Below, piece by piece: positions 26,457 through 36,416 of a DNA stretch of 64,000 bases (positions are counted from its first letter, which is position 1; each line of letters starts with the position of its first letter). Made by a program: the position numbers and the translations under genes. Origin of the DNA: Streptomyces actuosus (GTDB lineage Bacteria > Actinomycetota > Actinomycetes > Streptomycetales > Streptomycetaceae); NCBI RefSeq assembly GCF_016921115.1, contig NZ_JAFFZS010000004.1, positions 271,565-335,564 of the forward strand, in the 5' to 3' direction. Under the pieces are notes generated by a model, which saw only the letters and a program-made list of their open reading frames with translations, ran no database searches and was not told the DNA's origin.

Positions 26457-27188
26457 TCACAGCTTGCCGCCCCGTCCGCCGTCGCGCCGCGGCGGCGCGA
26501 GGAGCGTCGACAGGTACGGCAGCGCGGCCCCGTCGATGTCGGCGGCAGGGCGGATGGACTCCTCCGGCAGCCCCAGCGCCGACCCCCACACGGCATCACC
26601 GATCCGCCCGGTCTCCCGCAGGGCCCGGGCCACCTCGGCGGCCTGCCGCCCGAACTTGTACGCCACGACCGTGCCCGGACCGCGCAGCGCCTCCTCCAGT
26701 ACGGCCGTCCCGGCGGTCACCGGCACCAGCGTGAGCGGTTCCGTCCCCTCGGTCAGTACCGCACCCGAGCGGGCCGCCAGGTCCTGCATGGCGGTGACAC
26801 CCGGCACCGTCTCCACGGCCGTGCCCGGCACCAGGCCGGCGACGGTCTGCGCGAGATAGGTGAACGTCGAGTACACGTTGGGGTCGCCGATGGTGGCGAA
26901 CGCGACCGTGCCGTGCTCCCGCAGCAGCTCCGCGACCCGGCGGCCCGCCGCGTCCCACGCGGCCTCCCGGCGCGCCCGGTCGGTGCGCTCGTTCAGTGCG
27001 AACACCACCCGGACCACGTTGCCGGCGGGCACGTGGTGCAGCACGGTCGCCTCGGCCCGCCCCCGCTCGCCGCTGTCCATCACCGGCACCACCACGACCG
27101 CGGCCGCCCGCAGCGCGTTGACCCCCTTCACGGTCACCAGCTCCGGGTCGCCGGGTCCGACCCCGACACCGATCAGCCTGCTGCTCAT
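26457..27188 (-). CDS. cobI: Precorrin-2 C20-methyltransferase CobI
   Basis: The 243-residue SAM methylase makes precorrin-3A (or cobalt-factor III). Motifs are LIGVGVGPGDPELVTVKGVN (N-terminal SAM loop), VVVVPVMDSGERGRAE, VAFATIGDPNVYSTFTYLAQ and VPGVTAMQDLAARSG. The ATG at 27188 overlaps the cobB stop (ATGA). It is the last gene of the cobD-cobI unit and converges with the ZIP gene with an 11-base gap and no obvious terminator. Confidence 0.95.
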   Translation of the reverse strand: MSSRLIGVGVGPGDPELVTVKGVNALRAAAVVVVPVMDSGERGRAEATVLHHVPAGNVVRVVFALNERTDRARREAAWDAAGRRVAELLREHGTVAFATIGDPNVYSTFTYLAQTVAGLVPGTAVETVPGVTAMQDLAARSGAVLTEGTEPLTLVPVTAGTAVLEEALRGPGTVVAYKFGRQAAEVARALRETGRIGDAVWGSALGLPEESIRPAADIDGAALPYLSTLLAPPRRDGGRGGKL

Positions 27189-28591
27189 GACGTCCGGCAC
27201 CTCTCCACGAACCGACGGGCGACACCGGGCGCGGATGCCCAGTGCGTGTGCAGATAGCTCGCGTGCACACCGCGCTGTACGAAACCCTCGACCCGCCGCA
27301 CGGGGACGCTGAGCCCCCAGGCGGGATCCGACCCGGCGTCCGGCTCCACGACCGTGCGATGGAACTCGTGCCCGCGCATCCGCGTGCCCGCGGCCGCCAG
27401 CGAGCTGTCGCCGACGGCGACCGCGTCCCGGTAGCCGAGGGTGAGCCGCTCGCTCATGCGAGCGGTCGCGTCGAGCACCCCGCACAGCGGCTGCCCGTCC
27501 AGCTCCCGGCACAGGTACAGCAGTCCCGCGCACTCGGCGGCGACCGGCGCGCCGCTCAGCGCCAGTTCGGCGACCCGGCCGCGCAGCGGCTCGTTGGCCG
27601 ACAGCCCGGCGGCGTGCACCTCGGGGAAGCCACCGCCCACGACCAGGCCGGCGGTGCCCTCGGGAAGCCGCTCGTCCCGCAGCGGATCGAAGACGGCGAC
27701 CTCGGCGCCGGCGGCGGCGAGCAGTTCGGCGTGCTCGGCGTAGGAGAAGGTGAACGCCTCCCCGCCGGCCACCGCGACCACCGGCCGCGCCGATGGGGAC
27801 CCCGCCGGCGCCCCGGCCGGCCGCGGGGGATCGCCGGGGCCGGCCGCGGCGACGGCCTCCGCCGCGTCCCAGGCCGCATCCGGCAGCGGGCCCGCGCCGC
27901 GCGCCAGCGCCGCCAGCGCCTCCAGGTCGCAGCCGTCGGCGACCTGCGCGGCCATCGCCGCGACGGCCTCCACCGCCGCGGACCGCCGCTCGGCGACCGG
28001 CACCAGCCCGAGGTGGCGGGAGGGCGTGTCGATCTGCGCCGTCCGGCGCAGGGCACCGAGCACCGGCACTCCGGACGACTCCAGCGCCTCCCGCAGCAGC
28101 GCCTCGTGCCGGTCGGAGGCGACCTTGTTCAGGATCACGCCCCCGATCCGCACCTGCGGATCCCAGGAGGCGAACCCGTGTACCAGCGCCGCCACCGACC
28201 GCGACTGCGAGGACGCGTCCACGACCAGGACGACCGGCGCCCGCAGAAGTTTCGCGACATGGGCGGTGGACGCCAGCTCGCCCTGCCCGGCGGCGCCGTC
28301 GAACAGCCCCGTCACGCCCTCGACCACGGCCAGGTCGCAGCCCCGTGCCCCGTGCAGGAACAGCGGGGCGACCAGCTCCGGCCCGCACAGGTAGGCGTCC
28401 AGGTTGCGGCCCGTCCGCCCGGTGGCCAGCGCGTGGTACCCGGGGTCGATGTAGTCCGGCCCGACCTTGTGCGGGGACACCCTCAGTCCCCGCCCGGCGA
28501 GAGCGGCCATCAACCCCGTGGCCACGGTGGTCTTGCCGCTGCCCGAACACGGCGCGGCGATCACCAGCCGGGGCACGGACGGGGACGTCAC
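27185..28591 (-). CDS. cobB: Cobyrinate / hydrogenobyrinate a,c-diamide synthase CobB
   Basis: The 468-residue glutamine amidotransferase amidates the a and c carboxylates using ATP. The P-loop is APCSGSGKTTVATG near the N-terminus; KVGPDYIDPGYHALATGR and GVTGLFDG follow. The C-terminal class I-like glutaminase half carries the nucleophile in APVAAECAGLLYLCREL and GFPEVHAAGLSANEPL. The linker between halves is Ala/Pro/Gly-rich (about 255-285). GTG 28591 overlaps the cobO stop; GTG 28594 is an alternative. Confidence 0.94.
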   Translation of the reverse strand: MTSPSVPRLVIAAPCSGSGKTTVATGLMAALAGRGLRVSPHKVGPDYIDPGYHALATGRTGRNLDAYLCGPELVAPLFLHGARGCDLAVVEGVTGLFDGAAGQGELASTAHVAKLLRAPVVLVVDASSQSRSVAALVHGFASWDPQVRIGGVILNKVASDRHEALLREALESSGVPVLGALRRTAQIDTPSRHLGLVPVAERRSAAVEAVAAMAAQVADGCDLEALAALARGAGPLPDAAWDAAEAVAAAGPGDPPRPAGAPAGSPSARPVVAVAGGEAFTFSYAEHAELLAAAGAEVAVFDPLRDERLPEGTAGLVVGGGFPEVHAAGLSANEPLRGRVAELALSGAPVAAECAGLLYLCRELDGQPLCGVLDATARMSERLTLGYRDAVAVGDSSLAAAGTRMRGHEFHRTVVEPDAGSDPAWGLSVPVRRVEGFVQRGVHASYLHTHWASAPGVARRFVERCRTS

Positions 28592-29187
28592 CACTCGATG
28601 CCTCTCTGGCCCTTCTGGCCGGCGTCCATCGGGTGCTTGACCTTCGACATGTCGGTGACGAGGTCGGCGAGGTCGAGGAGCTTCTCCGGAGCGTTCCGCC
28701 CGGTGATCACCACGTGCTGGGTCCCCGGCCGGTCGCGGAGCACCTCGACGACCTCGTCGGTGTCCACCCAGCCCCAGTGCATCGGGTACGCGAACTCGTC
28801 GAGGACGTAGAGCCGGTACGTCTCGGCCGCCAGGTCCCGCTTGACCTGCTCCCAGCCCTCGCGGGCCTTCTCCTCGTTGTCCATCTGGGCATCGCGCTGG
28901 ACCCACGACCAGCCCTCGCCCATCTTGTGCCAGTCGACCGTGCCGCCCTCGCCGGAGGCGCCGAGGACACGCAGCGCGTTCTCCTCGCCGACCTTCCACT
29001 TGGCCGACTTGACGAACTGGAACACCCCGATCGGCCACCCCTGGTTCCAGGCGCGCAGCGCCAGCCCGAAGGCGGCGGTCGACTTGCCCTTCCCGATCCC
29101 CGTGTGCACGACGACGAGCGGCCGGTTCCTCCGCTGACGGGTCGTCAGCCCGTCGTCCGGGATGACGCTCGGCTGTCCCTGAGGCAT
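28588..29187 (-). CDS. cobO: Cob(I)yrinate a,c-diamide adenosyltransferase CobO
   Basis: The 199-residue BtuR/CobO-type enzyme transfers the adenosyl group from ATP to Co(I) corrinoid. Visible are the P-loop VVHTGIGKGKSTAAFGLALR, FQFVKSAKWKVGEENALRVL, LYVLDEFAYPMHWGWVDTDE and VVITGRNAPEKLLDLADLVT, which are nearly invariant in the family. The ATG at 29187 overlaps the chelatase stop as TAATG. It sits between the chelatase and cobB genes. Confidence 0.96.
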   Translation of the reverse strand: MPQGQPSVIPDDGLTTRQRRNRPLVVVHTGIGKGKSTAAFGLALRAWNQGWPIGVFQFVKSAKWKVGEENALRVLGASGEGGTVDWHKMGEGWSWVQRDAQMDNEEKAREGWEQVKRDLAAETYRLYVLDEFAYPMHWGWVDTDEVVEVLRDRPGTQHVVITGRNAPEKLLDLADLVTDMSKVKHPMDAGQKGQRGIEW

Positions 29188-31184
29188 TACGCGGCCCTCC
29201 TGCTCCTGCTGCCCTGCACGTCCTTCACCAGCCCGGCGATGCGGTCCGCCCGCAGCTCGTCCAGTGTCACGACCGTTCCGCCCAGCTCACCCGCGAGCTT
29301 CCCCGCGAGCCCCAGCCGCACCGGCCCGGACTCGCAGTCCACGACCACCGAGGCGACCTCGTCGGCCGCGAACAGCCCGGCCGCCTTCGCGGCGAGCAGC
29401 AGCGGCTCCGGCCCACCCGTGGCCCGCCCGTCGGTCACCACGACGACCAGCGCCCGGCGCGCCGCGTCCCGCAACCGCTCCACCCGCAGCACCTCGTGCG
29501 CCTTGAGCAGCCCGGCCGCCAGCGGAGTACGCCCACCGGTCGGCAGCGATGCGAGCCGTGCGGCGGCGGTGTCCACGGACGAGGTCGGCGGCAGCGCCAC
29601 CTCGGCGCCGGAGCCCCGGAAGGTCACCAGCCCCACCTTGTCCCGCCGCTGGTACGCGTCGAGCAGCAGGGACAGCACGGCACCCTTCACCGCGCCCATC
29701 CGCTGCCGCGCCGCCATCGACCCGGAGGCGTCGACCACGAAGAGGACGAGGTTGGATTCGCGGCCCTCCCGCACCGCCTGCCTGAGGTCGTCACGACGCA
29801 GGAGAAGCCCCGGCCCGGTCCGCCCGCGCGCCCGCTGGTGGGGTGCGGCGGCCTGCACGGTCGCCGCCAGATGCAGCTTCGTCAGCGTCCCGCGCGACCG
29901 CCGGGCCCCGGTCGTGCGCCCGTGCTCGGTCCGCGCCCGCGAGCGCCGCCCGGCGGCGCCCTGGCCGATGCCGGGCACGCTCAGCGCCTTCGTCCGGAAC
30001 GGCTCGGCGGCCCGCACGGCGGACTGCTCCGCACTCCCGGAGGCCTGCGGCTCGCCGCCTTCACCGGCCTCGGGCCGCGCGCCCGCGTCCCCGCCCTGCG
30101 GTCCTTCGTCGGGCGACGGCTGCCCACCGCCTCCGCCGGGCCCGCCGTCGGGATCAGGGTCGGGGTCGTCGTCGCCGGAGAACTCCTCCAGCGTCCGGTC
30201 GAGCGTGTCCTCGTCCAGTCCGGGCGCGTCGAAGGGGTTCCGCCGGCGCCGGTGCGGCAGTGCCAGCAGCGCCGCCTGCCGTACGTCCTCGGCCAGTACG
30301 TCCGTGCGCCCGGCCCACGCGGCCAGCGCGGTGGCGGTCCGCGCCATCACGATGTCGGCCCGCATGCCGTCCACTTCGAAAGCCGCGCATGTCGCCGCGA
30401 TCTGCCGCAACGCCCCGTCGCCCAGCCGCACGGACGGCAGCAGCTCACGCGCCGCCACGATCCGAGCCCGTACGGCGCTCTCCTCCTGCGCCCACTGGGC
30501 GGTGAACCCGGCGGGGTCGTCGTCGTAGGCGAGCCGCCGCCGCACCACCTCGACCCGCTGGTCGGGCTCCCGCGAGGCGGCCACCTCGACGGTCAGCCCG
30601 AAGCGGTCCAGGAGCTGGGGCCTGAGTTCGCCTTCCTCCGGGTTCATGGTCCCGACGAGCAGGAAGCGCGCCGCGTGCCGTACGGAGACACCCTCGCGCT
30701 CGACGTACGAGGCGCCCATCGCGGCCGCGTCCAGCAGCAGGTCGACGAGGTGGTCGTGGAGCAGGTTCACCTCGTCGACGTAGAGGATCCCGCGATGGGC
30801 GGCGGCCAGCAGGCCCGGTTCGAAGGCCTTCACGCCCTCGGCGAGCGCCCGCTCGATGTCGAGGGCGCCCACCAGCCGGTCCTCGGAGGCGCCGACGGGG
30901 AGTTCGACCATGCGGGCCGGACGCGCCGACCCTTCGCCGGGCTCGTGCGGCCCGTCCGGACACGCCGGGTCGGGGGCGGCCGGGTCGCAGGAGAAACGGC
31001 AGCCCGGCACCACGCCCACCTCGGGCAGCAGCGCGGACAGCGCCCGGACCGCGGTGCTCTTCGCGGTCCCCTTCTCGCCTCGGACCAGCACCCCGCCCAC
31101 GGCGGGACTGACCGCGTTCAGGAGCAGTGCCAGACGCAGGTCGTCCTGGCCGACGACGGCGGTGAACGGATAGGGCCTGCTCAC
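29187..31184 (-). CDS. AAA+/VWA fused chelatase subunit (ChlI-ChlD type) partnering CobN
   Basis: The 665-residue protein joins a magnesium-chelatase AAA+ ATPase (about 1-330: Walker A GEKGTAKST, Walker B GILYVDEVNLL, arginine-finger region LDRFGLTVEV) to an acidic Pro/Gly-rich linker (about 340-400) and a C-terminal VWA domain with MIDAS LFVVDASGSMAARQRM and VVVVTDGRAT. In organisms without cobS/cobT such fused BchI/BchD-like proteins are thought to power CobN. The GTG at 31184 has GAAGGAG upstream. Its place directly after cobN supports this role. Confidence 0.9.
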   Translation of the reverse strand: MSRPYPFTAVVGQDDLRLALLLNAVSPAVGGVLVRGEKGTAKSTAVRALSALLPEVGVVPGCRFSCDPAAPDPACPDGPHEPGEGSARPARMVELPVGASEDRLVGALDIERALAEGVKAFEPGLLAAAHRGILYVDEVNLLHDHLVDLLLDAAAMGASYVEREGVSVRHAARFLLVGTMNPEEGELRPQLLDRFGLTVEVAASREPDQRVEVVRRRLAYDDDPAGFTAQWAQEESAVRARIVAARELLPSVRLGDGALRQIAATCAAFEVDGMRADIVMARTATALAAWAGRTDVLAEDVRQAALLALPHRRRRNPFDAPGLDEDTLDRTLEEFSGDDDPDPDPDGGPGGGGGQPSPDEGPQGGDAGARPEAGEGGEPQASGSAEQSAVRAAEPFRTKALSVPGIGQGAAGRRSRARTEHGRTTGARRSRGTLTKLHLAATVQAAAPHQRARGRTGPGLLLRRDDLRQAVREGRESNLVLFVVDASGSMAARQRMGAVKGAVLSLLLDAYQRRDKVGLVTFRGSGAEVALPPTSSVDTAAARLASLPTGGRTPLAAGLLKAHEVLRVERLRDAARRALVVVVTDGRATGGPEPLLLAAKAAGLFAADEVASVVVDCESGPVRLGLAGKLAGELGGTVVTLDELRADRIAGLVKDVQGSRSRRAA

Positions 31185-31260
31185 GCGGTGATCACTCCTT
31201 CGGATGGTTCATGCCCGGGCGGCAGCCCGGGGCCCGGCGCCGCGAAGGTCAGGAGGCGGA

Positions 31261-34200
31261 TCATCCGTCCCCCTCCAGGTCTCCCTCGAGTTCGAGGTAG
31301 GTCGCCCGGAGCCGGTCCAGGGTCTCCTGATCCGGCTCAGCCCACAGGCCGCGGTCCGCCGCTTCCAGCAGGCGCTCGGTGATCCCCCGCAGCGCCCACG
31401 GGTTGGACTTCCGCATGAAGTCCTGGTTCTCGGGCGAGAAGACGTACTCCGCGCTCAGCTTCTCGTACATCCAGTCGTCGACCACGCCGGCCGTCGCGTC
31501 GTACCCGAACAGGTAGTCCACGGTGGCCGCCATCTCGAAGGCACCCTTGTAGCCGTGCCGCCGCATGGCCTCCATCCAGCGCGGATTGACGACCCGGGCC
31601 CGGAACACCCGGTGCGTCTCCTCGCCCAGCGTCCGCGTCCGCACCTGGTCGGGCACCGCCGAATCCCCCACGTACGCCTCGGGGTTGGCTCCGGTCAGAT
31701 GCCGCACCATCGCGACCATGCCGCCGTGGTACTGGAAGTAGTCGTCCGCATCGGCGATGTCGTGCTCCCTGGTGTCGACGTTCTTCGCCGCCACCGCGAT
31801 CCGCCGGAACGCCGTCTCCATGTCGCCCCGCGCCGCCCGTCCGTCCAGCCCGCGGCCGTAGGCGTAGCCGCCCCAGACGGCGTACACCTCCGCGAGGTCG
31901 GCGTCCGACCGCCAGTTGCGGGCGTCGATCAGCGGCAGCAGACCCGCGCCGTAGGCACCCGGCTTGGAGCCGAAGATCCGGGCCGTCGCCCGGCGCCGGT
32001 CGCCGTGCTCGGCGGTGTCCTCGTCGGCGTGGGCCTTCACGAAGTTCGCGTCGGCCGGCTCGTCCAGTTCGGCCACCGCCCGCACCGCGTCGTCGAGCAG
32101 ACCGACCACGTGCGGGAACGCGTCCCGGAAGAACCCGGAGATCCGCACGGTCACGTCGATGCGGGGCCGCCCCAGCTCCTCCGGGGGGATCACCTCGAAC
32201 CCGGTCACCCGCCGCGACGCGTCGTCCCACACCGGCCGGCACCCCAGCAGCGCCAGGATCTCGGCGATGTCGTCGCCCTGTGTCCGCATGGCCGACGTCC
32301 CCCACACCGTCAGCCCGACCGACTGCGGATACTCGCCCGTGTCCTGCAGGTACCGCTGCACCAGCGAGTCGGCGAGCGACTGCCCGACCTCCCAGCTCAG
32401 ACGCGACGGGATCGCCTTGGGGTCGACGGAGTAGAAGTTCCGCCCGGTCGGCAGGACGTTGACGAGCCCGCGGGTCGGCGAACCCGAGGGCCCGGCCGGG
32501 ACGTAACCCCCGCGCAGCGCCCGCAGGATGTGCCCGATCTCGTCGCTGGTCCGGGCCAGCCGGGGCACGACCTCGGTGCACGCGAACTCCAGCACGGCCA
32601 CGGCGTCGGGGAGTTCGACCCCGAGCACCTCGCGCACCAGCGGCGCCGCCTCCGCCACCGCCCAGGCGCGCTCCTCCATCCCCTCCGCGATCCGCCGGCA
32701 CAGCTGCTCCAGCAGGTCGACGGCGTCGGAGGCCGTGCGCGAGGGACCCGCGACCAGGTCCGTGAGCTCCACCGGCACCTTCACCGGAGCCCCCGGTTCG
32801 GCCAGCAACTCCTTCTCGACCAGTCCGAAGTGAGCGGCGAGGGCCGCCCGCAGCCCCGGCAGGGCGTCAGCCTGCCCGCCCCACACCTGGGAGGCCCGCA
32901 GCACGGCCAGTACCAGGTTCACGCGGGGCCCGCCGACCGGCCCGCCGCCCAGGACGTGCAGTCCGTCCCGGATCTGCACGTCCTTGATCTCGCACAGATA
33001 GCCGTCGATGTGCATGACGAACTCGTCGAACGCGTCGTCGTCCGGCTGCTCGTCGACATGCAGGTCGTGGTGGAGTTCGGCAGCCCGCACCAGGGTCCAG
33101 ATCTGGCTGCGGACCGCCGGCGCCTTCCCCGGATCCAGGTCGCTGACGAGCGCGTACTCGTCCAGCAACTGCTCCAGCTTCGCCAGGTCCCCGTAGGTGT
33201 CGGCGCGCGCCATCGGAGGCACCAGATGGTCCACGACCGTCGCGTGCCCGCGCCGCTTGGCCTGCGTGCCCTCACCGGGGTCGTTGACGATGAACGGATA
33301 GACCAGCGGCAGGTCTCCGAGGACCGCGTCCGGAGCGCACCCCCCGCTCAGGCCGAGGCCCTTGCCCGGCAGCCACTCCATCGTGCCGTGCTTGCCCATG
33401 TGGACGACCGCGTCGGCGCCGAAGGAGTTCTCCAGCCACCGGTAGGCGGCCATGTAGTGGTGCGACGGCGGCATGTCCGGGTCGTGGTAGATCGCGATCG
33501 GGTTCTCCCCGAAGCCGCGCGGCGGCTGGATCATGACCACGACGTTCCCGAAGCGCAGCGAGGCGAGCACGATGTCGTCGCCGTCCACGTACAGGCTGCC
33601 CGGCGGCTCGCCCCACGCCTCCACCATCGCCTCGCGCAGCTCGGGGTCGAGCGTGCCGAACCAGGCCCGGTAGTCGGCGAGCGGCACCCGCGCGGGCGCG
33701 GCGGCCAGCTGTTCCTCGGTCAGCCACTCCACGTCGTGGCCGCCGGCCCCGATGAGCCGGTGGATCAGTTCGTCCCCGTTGTCGGGGTGCCCTTCGACGA
33801 GGTACCCGGCGTCCCGCAGCGCGTCCAGCACGCGTACCGCCGAGGCGGGCGTGTCGAGGCCGACGGCGTTTCCGACGCGCGAGTGCTTCGTCGGGTAGGC
33901 GGTGAAGACGAGCGCGACGCGCTTCTGCGCGTTCGGCTTGTGCCGCAGCCGGGCGTGGCGCACGGCGATCCCGGCGACCCGTGCGGCGCGCCCGGGGTCG
34001 GCCCGGTAGACCGGTACGTCGTCCGGGCCCTGCTCCTTGAAGGAGAACGGCACGGTGATCAGGCGCCCGTCGAACTCGGGGATCGCGACCTGCATCGCCG
34101 CGTCCATCGGGGACAGGGCGGCGTCCGAGGCGTCCCAGGCGGCCCGCGAGGACGTGAGGCACAGGCCCTGCAGCACCGGCACGTCGAGGTCGGCCAGCGC

Positions 34201-34911
34201 CCCGATGTCCCAGGCCTCCTCGTCGCCTCCTGCCGAGGCCTGCGAGGCGTGTGTGCCGCCGGCCGCCAGGACCGTGGCGACCAGAGCGTCCGCCCGGCCG
34301 AGGATCTCGTACAGCCCGGCGTCCGCGCCGCGCAGCGAACCGCAGTACACGGGAAGGACGTTGGCACCCTGCGCCTCGATCGCGTCGCACAGGGTGTCGA
34401 CGAAGGCGGTGTTGCCGCTCAGCTCGTGCGCCCGGTAGAAGAGCACGCCGACGGTGGGCCGGCCCTCCCGCAGGGGGCGGTCGCCGTGCACCCCGTATTC
34501 CGGCATCCGCCGGGGCGCGGCGAAGCCCTCGCCGGTCAGCAGCACGGTGTCGGACAGGAAACGGGCCAGCTCGGTCAGGTTCGCCGGACCGCCCTCGACG
34601 AGGTACTTCAGCGCCTCCGCGACCACACCGGCGGGCACGCTCGACTCGGCCATCAGCTCCGCGTCCGGCACGGCCTCGCCGCCGAGCAGCACGGTCGGGA
34701 CGCCGGAGGCCTTCAACGCGGCCAGCCCGTCCTCCCAGGCCCGCTTGCCGCCCAGCAGCCGTACGACGGCGATGCCTGCGCCGTCGACCAGCGCGGGGAG
34801 TTCCTCCGCGACGTCCACGCGCGTGGGATTGCCGATCCGGTACGGCGCACCCGAGGCGCGAGCCGCCAGCAGGTCCGTGTCGGCGGTCGACAACAACAAC
34901 ACTGTGCTCAT
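31261..34911 (-). CDS. cobN: Cobaltochelatase large subunit CobN
   Basis: The 1216-residue protein of the CobN/BchH family inserts cobalt late, into hydrogenobyrinate a,c-diamide, with ATPase partners. Recognisable stretches are STVLLLSTADTDLLAARASG, GVLFYRAHELSGNTAFVDTL, VALVFTAYPTKHSRVGNAVG, VVHMGKHGTMEWLPGKGLG and GFFRDAFPHVVGLLDDAVRA. The length is within the normal range (about 1200-1270). The ATG at 34911 overlaps the cobQ stop (ATGA). The long uninterrupted antisense frame across this gene is a codon-bias artefact. Confidence 0.96.
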   Translation of the reverse strand: MSTVLLLSTADTDLLAARASGAPYRIGNPTRVDVAEELPALVDGAGIAVVRLLGGKRAWEDGLAALKASGVPTVLLGGEAVPDAELMAESSVPAGVVAEALKYLVEGGPANLTELARFLSDTVLLTGEGFAAPRRMPEYGVHGDRPLREGRPTVGVLFYRAHELSGNTAFVDTLCDAIEAQGANVLPVYCGSLRGADAGLYEILGRADALVATVLAAGGTHASQASAGGDEEAWDIGALADLDVPVLQGLCLTSSRAAWDASDAALSPMDAAMQVAIPEFDGRLITVPFSFKEQGPDDVPVYRADPGRAARVAGIAVRHARLRHKPNAQKRVALVFTAYPTKHSRVGNAVGLDTPASAVRVLDALRDAGYLVEGHPDNGDELIHRLIGAGGHDVEWLTEEQLAAAPARVPLADYRAWFGTLDPELREAMVEAWGEPPGSLYVDGDDIVLASLRFGNVVVMIQPPRGFGENPIAIYHDPDMPPSHHYMAAYRWLENSFGADAVVHMGKHGTMEWLPGKGLGLSGGCAPDAVLGDLPLVYPFIVNDPGEGTQAKRRGHATVVDHLVPPMARADTYGDLAKLEQLLDEYALVSDLDPGKAPAVRSQIWTLVRAAELHHDLHVDEQPDDDAFDEFVMHIDGYLCEIKDVQIRDGLHVLGGGPVGGPRVNLVLAVLRASQVWGGQADALPGLRAALAAHFGLVEKELLAEPGAPVKVPVELTDLVAGPSRTASDAVDLLEQLCRRIAEGMEERAWAVAEAAPLVREVLGVELPDAVAVLEFACTEVVPRLARTSDEIGHILRALRGGYVPAGPSGSPTRGLVNVLPTGRNFYSVDPKAIPSRLSWEVGQSLADSLVQRYLQDTGEYPQSVGLTVWGTSAMRTQGDDIAEILALLGCRPVWDDASRRVTGFEVIPPEELGRPRIDVTVRISGFFRDAFPHVVGLLDDAVRAVAELDEPADANFVKAHADEDTAEHGDRRRATARIFGSKPGAYGAGLLPLIDARNWRSDADLAEVYAVWGGYAYGRGLDGRAARGDMETAFRRIAVAAKNVDTREHDIADADDYFQYHGGMVAMVRHLTGANPEAYVGDSAVPDQVRTRTLGEETHRVFRARVVNPRWMEAMRRHGYKGAFEMAATVDYLFGYDATAGVVDDWMYEKLSAEYVFSPENQDFMRKSNPWALRGITERLLEAADRGLWAEPDQETLDRLRATYLELEGDLEGDG

Positions 34912-36416
34912 GCGGGCGCTCCCGGTGGAATGAAAGGCAGTCCTTGCGGCGCGCCCGACTCGATGAGCCGCCACAGCGCGTCCGTGTCCGCGTGCTGTTC
35001 GATCAGGTCGCCGAGCCGGTCGAGCTGCTCCTCGCGCAGCGCGGCGAAGGAGGTGCCCGGTGCCGGCACGAACCGGCGGCCGGCGGCCGCGGCGACCTCG
35101 CGCAGGAAGGCGCGCCGGAACCCGTCCGACTCCAGCGAGCCGTGCCAGTGGGTGCCCCAGGTCTGGCCGACCCGGCAGCCGTCCAGGAAGGGCGTCCCGC
35201 TGTGCACCTCGGCCACCCCGTGGTGGATCTCGTACCCGGCGACCTGCTCGCCGAGGGCCTCGCCGACGGGCCGGGCGAGGGTCTTGCCCGGCGCGAACTC
35301 GACCCGCACGGGCAGGATCCCGAGCCCTTCGACCCGGCCTCGCCGGCTCTCCACGTCGTCCTCGATGTGTTCGGCGAGGATCTGGAAGCCGCCGCAGATG
35401 CCCAGGAGGGGGCGGTGCTCGGCGGCCCTGCGCCGGATCGCCGCCGCGAGGCCGCGCTCGTGCAGCCAGTCCAGCGCGCGGACGGTCCCGCGGGTCCCGG
35501 GCACCACCACCAGGTCCGCGTCCGCCAGTTCCTCGGGCCGGTCCACGAATCGCACCACCACGCCCGGTTCGGCGGCGAGCGCGTCGACATCCGTGAAGTT
35601 CGACATCAGGGGGATCGCGCAGACGGCGACGCGCAGCACGTCCTCGCCGACGGGCGCGGAGACCCGCGACTCGCGGACCGTGCCGCGCAGCGACACCCTC
35701 AGCCCGTCCTCCTCGTCGATGCCGAGGCCGTGCCGGAACGGCAGCACGCCGTACGTGCCCCGGCCGGTGAGGCCGCGGAGCATGTCCAGCCCGGGCTCCA
35801 GCAAGGACACGTCGCCGCGGAACTTGTTGACGAGGAAGCCCGCGACCAGCTCCTGGTCCTCGGGTGACAGCAGCGCGACGGTGCCGAAGAAGGACGCGAA
35901 GACGCCGCCGCGGTCGATGTCCCCGACCACGAGGACGGGCAGCCGGGCCGCGCGGGCGACGCCCATGTTGACGATGTCGGTCCGCCGCAGATTGATCTCG
36001 GCGGGCGAACCGGCCCCCTCACAGATCACCGCGTCATACGTGCCCCGCAACTCGGTCAGGCACTCCAGCACCGTTCCCAGCAGCTTCTGCTGCCGCCCCC
36101 CGTGGTAGCCGCGGGCGCTCAGCTCGCCCACGGGCCGGCCCAGCAGCACGACCTGGCTGCTCTGTTCCCCGCCCGGCTTGAGCAGCACGGGGTTCATCAG
36201 CGCGGTCGGCTCGACCCGGCATGCCTGCGCCTGCATGGCCTGCGCCCGGCCGATCTCGGCCCCTTCGTGCGTCACGAAGGAGTTGAGGGACATGTTCTGC
36301 GCCTTGAACGGCGCGACCTTGACGCCCTGCCGCACCAGCCAGCGGCAGATCCCGGCGGTGACGACGCTCTTGCCGGCGTCGGAGGTGGTACCGGCGACGA
36401 GGAGACCGCCGTTCAT
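34908..36416 (-). CDS. cobQ: Cobyric acid synthase CobQ
   Basis: The 502-residue glutamine amidotransferase amidates the b, d, e and g side chains of adenosylcobyrinate a,c-diamide. The N-terminal P-loop is AGTTSDAGKSVVTAGICRWL; FKAQNMSLNSFVT and ICEGAGSPAEINLR follow. The C-terminal glutaminase has nucleophile Cys in LLGICGGFQILAEHI and a His near YEIHHGVAEVH. The ATG at 36416 overlaps the cobD stop (ATGA). Confidence 0.96.
   Translation of the reverse strand: MNGGLLVAGTTSDAGKSVVTAGICRWLVRQGVKVAPFKAQNMSLNSFVTHEGAEIGRAQAMQAQACRVEPTALMNPVLLKPGGEQSSQVVLLGRPVGELSARGYHGGRQQKLLGTVLECLTELRGTYDAVICEGAGSPAEINLRRTDIVNMGVARAARLPVLVVGDIDRGGVFASFFGTVALLSPEDQELVAGFLVNKFRGDVSLLEPGLDMLRGLTGRGTYGVLPFRHGLGIDEEDGLRVSLRGTVRESRVSAPVGEDVLRVAVCAIPLMSNFTDVDALAAEPGVVVRFVDRPEELADADLVVVPGTRGTVRALDWLHERGLAAAIRRRAAEHRPLLGICGGFQILAEHIEDDVESRRGRVEGLGILPVRVEFAPGKTLARPVGEALGEQVAGYEIHHGVAEVHSGTPFLDGCRVGQTWGTHWHGSLESDGFRRAFLREVAAAAGRRFVPAPGTSFAALREEQLDRLGDLIEQHADTDALWRLIESGAPQGLPFIPPGAPA

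Noticed and set aside
31204..36108. 1634-codon plus-strand frame over cobN and cobQ
   Set aside because: The minus-strand frames give clear CobN and CobQ; the antisense translation has no recognisable domain and reflects codon third-position bias.
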